Shown: piece by piece, positions 59,468 to 64,000 of the stretch
Layout of the letters: the number at the start of each line of letters is the position of its first letter
How positions within the stretch are numbered: the stretch's first letter is position 1
Assembly: GCA_963808705.1 (NCBI GenBank)
Contig: CAWEHB010000016.1
Coordinates: forward strand, 620,001 to 684,000
Origin: JASHPR01 sp963808705
GTDB lineage: Bacteria; Actinomycetota; Actinomycetes; Streptosporangiales; Streptosporangiaceae
Reading direction: 5' to 3'
DNA length: 64,000 nucleotides
Notes under the pieces: model-generated
What the model was told of the DNA's origin: nothing
Seen by the model: only the letters and a program-made list of their open reading frames with translations
Database searches by the model: none
Position numbers and translations under genes: made by a program

Positions 59468-60742
59468 GTGCAAAGCTCGCTCAAGTCGAGCTCTATCGAC
59501 TCAGGGAGCGTCGTGCAACCAGTCCTGTTCGCCGATGATCCGCAATTTTGGTTCGAGACCCTGCGCACCATGGGCCACGCCGCCTATGGCGGGGCCGACA
59601 TCGGCGAGGTCCTCACGACGGCACAGAACATCGTCGCGGGGGACTATGACAGCTGGCACGACCAGTGGCTGGCCATCGCCGGCAAGATCGCCGCCGAGGC
59701 GGAGACCCAGCTGGCTGCCGGGCATCGCACCAGTGCCCGGGACGGGCTGATGCGAGCCAGCATCTACTACCACAATGCCGGGTTCTTCCTGCATGGCGAT
59801 CCCGCTGATCCGCGCATCGACCACGCCTATCGACGCTCCACGCAGTGCTTCCACACCGCCGCAGCGCTGTTCGTCCCAACCATCGAGGTGGTGGAGATCC
59901 CCTACGAGGACACCGTGCTGCACGGCTACTTCTATCGTGCCGCTAACGGCGGAGGCGGCGGCACGGCGCGCCCGGTCATGGTCCTGCATAACGGCTTCGA
60001 CGGCACCGCAGAGGAGATGCACTCCAACGGCGCCGCAGCAGGATCTGAACGCGGCTACCACGTTCTCACCTTCGACGGGCCGGGCCAACCCGCCGCTCGC
60101 CACCTCGACGGCCTCGTCTTCCGGCCTGACTGGGAGAACGTCGTAACCCCCGTGCTGGACTGGGTCATGGCCCGCCCCGAGGTCGACGAGTCTCGCGTCG
60201 GGCTGCTCGGCTTGAGCATGGGGGGCCTGCTTGCCCCTCGCGCTGCCGCCTTCGAGCACCGCCTCGCCGCCTGCGTCGCCGTCGATGGCATCTACGAGCT
60301 CGGAGCCACCGTCCTGAGTCACTTTCCGGGCAGCCGGGCCGAAGTCGAGGCCGCTTTGCGGGCCGAACGCGCCCCCGAAGTCGACGCCGCGATGGAGAAC
60401 CTCATGGCGAATGACCCGACGGTGCGCTGGGCTATCACCAACGGTATGTACGTCATGGGCGTGGACTCACCGCGCGCCTTTGCCGCCTGCTATCTCGACT
60501 ACACCCTCGCCGGCGGCATTGCCGAACAGATCACCTGCCCGACCCTGGTGTGCGAAGGCGAGTCGGATATGTTCTGGCCGGGCCAGCCCCAGGAACTGTT
60601 CGACCACCTGACCTGCCCGAAGACCCTGCTGCGGTTCACCAACGCCGAGGGCGCGGGCGCCCACTGTCAATTCGGGGCTCAGCGCCTGGCCTACGCCCGG
60701 ATCTACGACTGGCTCGACGACACAATGGCGATCAGGGACTGA
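59468..60742 (+). CDS. alpha/beta hydrolase, copy B of a tandem pair
   Basis: This has 424 residues from a GTG at 59468; a GTG at 59512 is an alternative. It is collinear with copy A: FWFETLRTMGHAAYGGADIG, HNGFDGTAEEMHSNG, FDGPGQPAARHLDG, the elbow GLSMGGLLAPRAA, CEGESDMFWP and GAGAHCQFGAQ. Identity by eye is under one half, so the duplication is old and functions may have split. The two genes are six bases apart and form one operon. It ends just before a fragment of aldehyde dehydrogenase. Confidence 0.85.
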   Translation: MQSSLKSSSIDSGSVVQPVLFADDPQFWFETLRTMGHAAYGGADIGEVLTTAQNIVAGDYDSWHDQWLAIAGKIAAEAETQLAAGHRTSARDGLMRASIYYHNAGFFLHGDPADPRIDHAYRRSTQCFHTAAALFVPTIEVVEIPYEDTVLHGYFYRAANGGGGGTARPVMVLHNGFDGTAEEMHSNGAAAGSERGYHVLTFDGPGQPAARHLDGLVFRPDWENVVTPVLDWVMARPEVDESRVGLLGLSMGGLLAPRAAAFEHRLAACVAVDGIYELGATVLSHFPGSRAEVEAALRAERAPEVDAAMENLMANDPTVRWAITNGMYVMGVDSPRAFAACYLDYTLAGGIAEQITCPTLVCEGESDMFWPGQPQELFDHLTCPKTLLRFTNAEGAGAHCQFGAQRLAYARIYDWLDDTMAIRD

Positions 60743-60759
60743 CCGGGTAGGGGTCCCGC

Positions 60760-61370
60760 GTGGCGGTGAAGCCGATGCCGCGCATCGCCGGGGTGTCGGT
60801 GACCGGCAGCGAGCGGGCCGGGGCGGCCGTGGCCGGGCAGAACTTGAAGAAGGTTGTGCTGGAGCTGGGGGGCTCGGATCCGTTCATCGTGCTGGACGGT
60901 GCCGACCTGGCGAAAGTGGCCAGGACGGCGGCAGCGGCCAGGATGGAGAACGGCGGCCAGGCCTGCAATGCATCCAAGCGGATGATCGTAGCCGACGCCA
61001 TCTACGACGACTTCATGCGCGAGTTCACCGCCGCGATGTCCAGCTACGTGACCGGGGATCCGGCCGACCCGGCGACGAGCTACGGGCCGCCGTCCTGGGA
61101 GCAGGCGGCGCGCAACCTGATGGCCCAGATCGACGACGCGGTCAGCAAGGGCGCAACCGTCCACCTCAGAGGGCGCCGCATCGACGGGCCGGGCGCATTC
61201 GTGGAGGCGACCGTGCTGTCCGGCGTGACCCCCGACGTCCGCGCCTACCGCGAGGAGCTGTTCGGCCCGGCCGCCGTGGCCTACCAGGTGGCCGACGCCG
61301 ATGAAGCGGTGGAGCTGGCCAACAGCAGCGCGTTCGGGCTCGGCGGAGCCGTCTGGGCCTGGCCCGCTTT
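60760..61370 (+). pseudogene. aldehyde dehydrogenase, internal fragment
   Basis: The frame covers the middle of an NAD(P)-dependent aldehyde dehydrogenase of the succinate-semialdehyde type: GVSVTGSERAGAAVAG, KKVVLELGGSDPFIVLDGAD (catalytic Glu), NGGQACNASKRMIV (catalytic Cys) to REELFGPAAVAYQ and NSSAFGLGGAVW. About the first 200 residues and the last 80 are absent. The 3' end is cut by the IS3-type sequence at about 61372; the 5' end starts just after the hydrolase stop. Catalytic residues remain but the fold cannot form. Confidence 0.75.
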
Positions 61371-61373
61371 GAC

Positions 61374-61413
61374 GGACATCCATCATCAGGGGTTCGCCCC
61401 CGGAAGGATGTCC
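61374..61413. repeat. inverted repeat at the left end of the IS3-type remnant
   Basis: GGACATCC (61374-61381) and GGATGTCC (61406-61413) are perfect 8-bp arms, the right arm lying four bases before the orfA start. It may be part of the element's left end or a hairpin that limits read-through into orfA. Confidence 0.5.
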
Positions 61414-61417
61414 GACC

Positions 61418-61729
61418 ATGGAGAGCATGGGGAAGAAGCCCCGGCGCCGCCGTTCGTTCACGCCGGAGTTCAAGGCCGAGGTCGTTGAGCTGTGTCAGCG
61501 GGGGGACCGTTCAGTGAGGCAGGTCGCCCGGGACTTCGATCTGACCGAGACCGCGGTGCGTGAATGGGTCAAGCAGGCAGAACGTGACGCCGGGACCAGG
61601 CAGGACGGCGGCCTGACCACCGTTGAGCACAAGGAGCTGGCCGAGCTGCGCCGGGAGAACCGGCGACTGCGTGAGGATGTGGAGATCCTTAAGCGGGCGA
61701 CGGCTTTCTTCGCCAAGGAGACCCGGTGA
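61418..61729 (+). CDS. IS3-family transposase OrfA
   Basis: This has 103 residues. PRRRRSFTPEFKAEVVELCQ and RGDRSVRQVARDFDLTETAV form the HTH; the C-terminal LAELRRENRRLREDVEILKR and ATAFFAKETR is the leucine-zipper region. The gene appears intact, but OrfB is cut after about 18 codons, so the element cannot transpose on its own. It interrupts the aldehyde dehydrogenase fragment on its left and the mntH gene on its right. Confidence 0.9.
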   Translation: MESMGKKPRRRRSFTPEFKAEVVELCQRGDRSVRQVARDFDLTETAVREWVKQAERDAGTRQDGGLTTVEHKELAELRRENRRLREDVEILKRATAFFAKETR

Positions 61730-61779
61730 ACTGCTACCCGTTCATCGAGGCGGAGAAGGCTGGCAGGCGTAACGTCGCC
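61726..61779 (+). pseudogene. IS3-family OrfB, N-terminal fragment
   Basis: A GTG overlapping the orfA stop (GTGA) begins VNCYPFIEAEKAGRRNVA, the usual start of OrfB. After about 18 codons the sequence is that of mntH on the opposite strand. The DDE domain is entirely missing. Confidence 0.7.
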
Positions 61780-62297
61780 CCGACCAGCGCCAGCAGGGCG
61801 ATGATCGCCAGCTCGAAGCGCCGGTAGCCGCGCTGTTCCAGGCCCAGGATGACGAAGGCGACCACTGCGGTGATCAGGCCGGCCGCCAGCAGGGGGACGC
61901 CGAACAGCAGGTTGATCCCGACCGCGGCGCCGACGAACTCGGCCAGGTCGGTGGCCATCGCGATGATCTCGGCCTGCAGCCAGAGCATCACGTTGGCCCG
62001 GCGGCCGAACCGTTCCCGGCACAGTTCGGGCAGGCTGCGGCCGGTGGACAGCCCGGCCTTGGAGGTGAGGTACTGCACCAGGACGGCCATCAGGCTGGCC
62101 ATCACGATGACCCACGCCAGCTCGTAGCCGTGCTCGGCGCCGCCGGCGAAGTTGGTGGCGAAGTTCCCCGGGTCGACGTAGGCGACCGAGGCCACGAACG
62201 CCGGGCCCAGCAGGCCCGCCGCCGCGCGGATCCGGCCCCGCGCCTGCACCTGCTCCAGCGTGACCTGGCCGCGGGCCGCGGCCGCGGTGGCGGTCAC
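61734..62297 (-). CDS. mntH: NRAMP manganese transporter MntH, truncated by IS3 remnant
   Basis: The GTG at 62297 overlaps the stop of the regulator gene (GTGA). The 187 residues include GPAFVASVAYVDPGNFATNF (the DPGN metal motif of helix 1), GRSLPELCRERFG, and AEIIAMATDLAEFVGAAVGI (helix 6 MATD-type motif). Full NRAMP proteins have about 420 residues; after LALVGAT the frame reads IS3 orfB sequence backwards (LRLPAFSASMNG) and stops. Helices 7-11, including much of the transport path, are lost, so transport is unlikely. Confidence 0.8.
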   Translation of the reverse strand: MTATAAAARGQVTLEQVQARGRIRAAAGLLGPAFVASVAYVDPGNFATNFAGGAEHGYELAWVIVMASLMAVLVQYLTSKAGLSTGRSLPELCRERFGRRANVMLWLQAEIIAMATDLAEFVGAAVGINLLFGVPLLAAGLITAVVAFVILGLEQRGYRRFELAIIALLALVGATLRLPAFSASMNG

Positions 62298-62992
62298 GGC
62301 TGCACCACGCCGTGCACGAGACGGGCCAGCGGGATTCCCATGGCGTGGCGCTGGCCGCCGGCCTCGACCCACAGCGGCCCGCCGAACGGCTCCCGCTCCA
62401 GCACCCGTAGCACGACCCCGGGCCGCACGCCCAGGCTGGCCAGATACTGCAGGGCGGCGCTGTCCTCGTCGCTGACCCGGTCCACCCGGAACAACGCACC
62501 CGCGGCCACGCCAGCCAGCGCCGGCGGCCAGTCCTCGACATGATCGCCCGAGGGCTGCGGGATCGGGTCGCCGTGCGGATCCCGCCGCGGATGCCCCAGC
62601 GCCGCGTCGATCCGGTCGACCAGCAGGTCGCTGACCGCGTGCTGCAGCGCTTCGGCCTCGTCGTGCACCTCATCCCAGCTCATCGCGGCGGCCCGCACCA
62701 GGAAGGTCTCGATCAGCCGGTGCCGCCGGACCATGTCCCGGGCATGACACTGGCCGTGCTCGCTCAGCGCGATGCCGCCGCCGCCCGAGGCGGCCAGCAA
62801 GCCCGCCGCGGCCAGCCGGCGCAGCATCGCCGACACCGAGGGCGGGGCGACTCCCAGCCGGGCCGCCACATCACCGGTCAAGACGGGCGGGGCCTTGAAG
62901 CTCAGCAGGTAGATGACCCGCAGGTATTTCCCCATCGCCTCCGAACGCGCCGCATCACAGCACCAGGACCCGCGCCCGGCCGATGCCATCAT
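62294..62992 (-). CDS. mntR: DtxR-family manganese-dependent regulator (MntR-like)
   Basis: This metal-sensing repressor has 232 residues. The HTH is EAMGKYLRVIYLLSFKAPPV and LTGDVAARLGVAPPSVSAML; metal-site residues lie in MVRRHRLIETFLV and WDEVHDEAEALQHAVSD. The C-terminal FeoA-like SH3 domain (VRPGVVLRVLEREPFGGPLW) follows. It is coupled to mntH by a four-base overlap, so it presumably repressed mntRH when manganese or iron was plentiful. Its transporter partner is now truncated. A DtxR-box-like palindrome lies 44 bases upstream. Confidence 0.88.
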   Translation of the reverse strand: MMASAGRGSWCCDAARSEAMGKYLRVIYLLSFKAPPVLTGDVAARLGVAPPSVSAMLRRLAAAGLLAASGGGGIALSEHGQCHARDMVRRHRLIETFLVRAAAMSWDEVHDEAEALQHAVSDLLVDRIDAALGHPRRDPHGDPIPQPSGDHVEDWPPALAGVAAGALFRVDRVSDEDSAALQYLASLGVRPGVVLRVLEREPFGGPLWVEAGGQRHAMGIPLARLVHGVVQP

Positions 62993-63035
62993 GCGGGCAA
63001 TCTAAACACGCCTGGAAGCCACCTCTAATCCCACA

Positions 63036-63051
63036 ATTAGACATGCCTAAT
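63036..63051. promoter_or_regulatory. DtxR/MntR-type operator
   Basis: ATTAGACATGCCTAAT has arms ATTAG/CTAAT with a six-base centre. Reading the other way, TTAGGCATGTCTAA resembles known DtxR/MntR boxes. It is 44 bases before the mntR start and fits autoregulation. A further TCTAAT half site lies at 63024-63029. Confidence 0.6.
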
Positions 63052-63131
63052 CACCGACCCGGGCCCCGTTCCGGCCCGCGGCGCGGCGGCGCGGGCTGAC
63101 CCCCGCCGGCGCTGCGGACACCTGCCCTGGA

Positions 63132-63330
63132 TCAGCAGCAGCCATTCCCCCCGCCAGGCGCCGCGGCCCGCGGCAGCCGCTGCTTGGCCGGGCCAAGCAG
63201 CGGCATCCCTGCCATGCTCAGCGCGGTCACCACGATGCCCGCGGTGCTGGCTCCCGGCCGGTGGCCGGCGAGCAGGCCATGCACCGAATCGGCGGCGACG
63301 TATGGCGCAAGCAGCCAGCGCAACCGCGAG
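63132..63330 (-). pseudogene. cation-transporter C-terminal-half fragment
   Basis: The minus frame gives LRWLLAPYVAADSVHGLLAG and then IVVTALSMAGMPLLGPAKQR. This matches the helix-loop-helix of CDF-like cation transporters (LLAPYVAVEAVRDLVGGH..MPLLGIAKQRL). The stretch upstream is unrelated and the frame ends GGGNGCC. About 60 residues remain. Confidence 0.5.
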
Positions 63331-63387
63331 GCGCGAGACCCGATTGTCGCCGGGTCTCCCGCTCCGGCCTGTGCGGAATCGGTCAGC

Positions 63388-63560
63388 TCACGGTGACTGG
63401 GCGTGCAAGCCGTCGGCTGAGCTGTCGCCGACCCGCACGTCGACGCTGCCGGGCTCGACGGCGAACTGTCCCTGGTTGTTGCAGAAGCTGAGGTTCGCCG
63501 ACCCCAGGGTGAAGGTGACTGCCTGGGTCTGCCAGCCCCGCCATGCGCAGCACGTCCGTG
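63388..63560 (-). pseudogene. possible glycoside-hydrolase family 3 C-terminal fragment
   Basis: QAVTFTLGSANLSFCNNQGQ followed by FAVEPGSVDVRVGDSSADGL recalls the fibronectin-like end domain of beta-glucosidases (VTFTL..LSFYD..G.FVVEPG.F.V.VGDSS). It ends QSP at 63388. Only about 45 residues are recognisable, so the assignment is tentative. Confidence 0.45.
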
Positions 63561-63776
63561 GTGGACACGCTGCGGCAGGCGATCGCACCTCGTGGGACAG
63601 CTCAAGGTTCGCTAGCAGCCAGCCGCCGCTGACATGGGACATGCGGCTTCCTCGGCCGCTTCGAAAATGGCGTCCATGACGCGCAGGCGGCCGGCCGGGG
63701 CGGCGCCGGGTGCTGTCGGTCACTGTGCTCGTCTCCCAGCCCTGAAACCCACCGGCCGCCGTGGCACCCAGGCGTA

Positions 63777-63808
63777 GGCGCCGCCCGCCGGCCGGGCGGG
63801 CGGGCGCC
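63777..63808 (-). terminator. GC-rich hairpin after the partial gene at the right edge
   Basis: GGCGCCGCCCGCC (63777-63789) and GGGCGGGCGGGCGCC (63794-63808) pair over almost their whole length with one irregularity. It lies 12 bases beyond the stop of the minus-strand frame that ends at 63820. Confidence 0.45.
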
Positions 63809-63819
63809 GGGATCGTGAT

Positions 63820-63999
63820 CTACCGGCCCGACATGCTGTGGTCCTGCACCAGGGCCGGGGCGTTGCCGTCGGGGCCCTGGTCAGCGGTGGGCGGCTCGTC
63901 GTAGGCCATGGGCTGGTCAGGGCGGACCCAGCGGCGCAGGCGGTCCCGCGGGGCGGCGCGCGCGACTTGGGGCAGCAGCAGGCCGAGCCCGCCCGCGAG
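63820..63999 (-). CDS. C-terminal end of an unidentified gene (cut by window edge)
   Basis: The frame is open for 59 codons from the window edge to TAG. It reads LAGGLGLLLPQVARAAPRDR, then LRRWVRPDQPMAYDEPPTAD and an acidic, polar tail ending HSMSGR. The hydrophobic start suggests the end of a membrane segment. Presence of a hairpin just downstream supports a real gene end. Family not recognised. Confidence 0.4.
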   Translation of the reverse strand, partial: LAGGLGLLLPQVARAAPRDRLRRWVRPDQPMAYDEPPTADQGPDGNAPALVQDHSMSGR

Positions 64000-64000
64000 G

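Overview
The window is high-GC DNA (about 70 percent by eye) with GTG starts and many 4-base GTGA/ATGA gene overlaps. It encodes an SsgA-like protein, a DUF397/DUF5753 pair, SigE-type sigma factors and an aa3-type oxidase locus. This points to a filamentous actinomycete-like actinobacterium; I cannot name the genus.

Region by region. 0-10.7 kb is mostly ordinary chromosome: the start of a SigE-type sigma factor, thrS, an L,D-transpeptidase, an epoxide hydrolase coupled to a PLP decarboxylase, a DHA2 efflux protein carrying a fused MarR-like domain, and a secreted protein with cell-wall-binding-repeat-like sequence. 10.7-22.6 kb is a catabolic locus. It holds close homologues of the autoinducer-2 enzymes LsrK and LsrF and an LsrR/SorC regulator, but no Lsr ABC transporter. 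Around them are an APC permease, a D-threonine-aldolase-like enzyme, two SDRs, a cyclase, a 2-hydroxyacid dehydrogenase, a VOC protein and a frameshifted DUF4432 epimerase. Palindromes of the form GAGCnnnnGCTC recur in the leaders of its three transcription units, with the same 19-bp spacing at two near-identical promoters, so the locus looks like a self-contained regulon. 22.6-25.3 kb holds small genes and remnants.

25.3-33.3 kb is a terminal-oxidase locus (ctaB, a small subunit, ctaE, ctaD, ctaC and an extra CuA-like cupredoxin), divergent from an OmpR-type two-component system. 33.4-35.2 kb is an ECF sigma factor with its CU044_5270 partner. 35.4-41 kb is gene decay: an orphan immunity-like protein, fragments of VOC, beta-propeller, LuxR, RelE-like, DUF397 and DUF5753 genes, and an HTH membrane protein interrupted by an in-frame amber codon, ending at tRNA-Val(CAC).

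41.6-45.3 kb returns to core genes (SsgA-like, a class IV aminotransferase, hutH, an ArsR-type regulator). A tRNA Gly-Cys-Val cluster follows. The 3' end of tRNA-Val(GAC) is repeated 8,880 bp downstream (46 bp, one mismatch), bounding an island with a decayed integrase, a DUF998/carotenoid-oxygenase/DUF998 unit, a large LuxR regulator, a cupin and an NTF2-like protein. Beyond the second repeat, to 63.6 kb, lies more accreted DNA: DUF6788, an open reading frame joining an integrase N-terminus to a truncated MFS transporter, tandem paralogous alpha/beta hydrolases, an aldehyde-dehydrogenase fragment, an IS3 remnant that truncates mntH, an intact MntR-like regulator, and remnants of a cation transporter and perhaps a glycosidase.

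Most functional statements rest on recognised family motifs. No similarity search was run.
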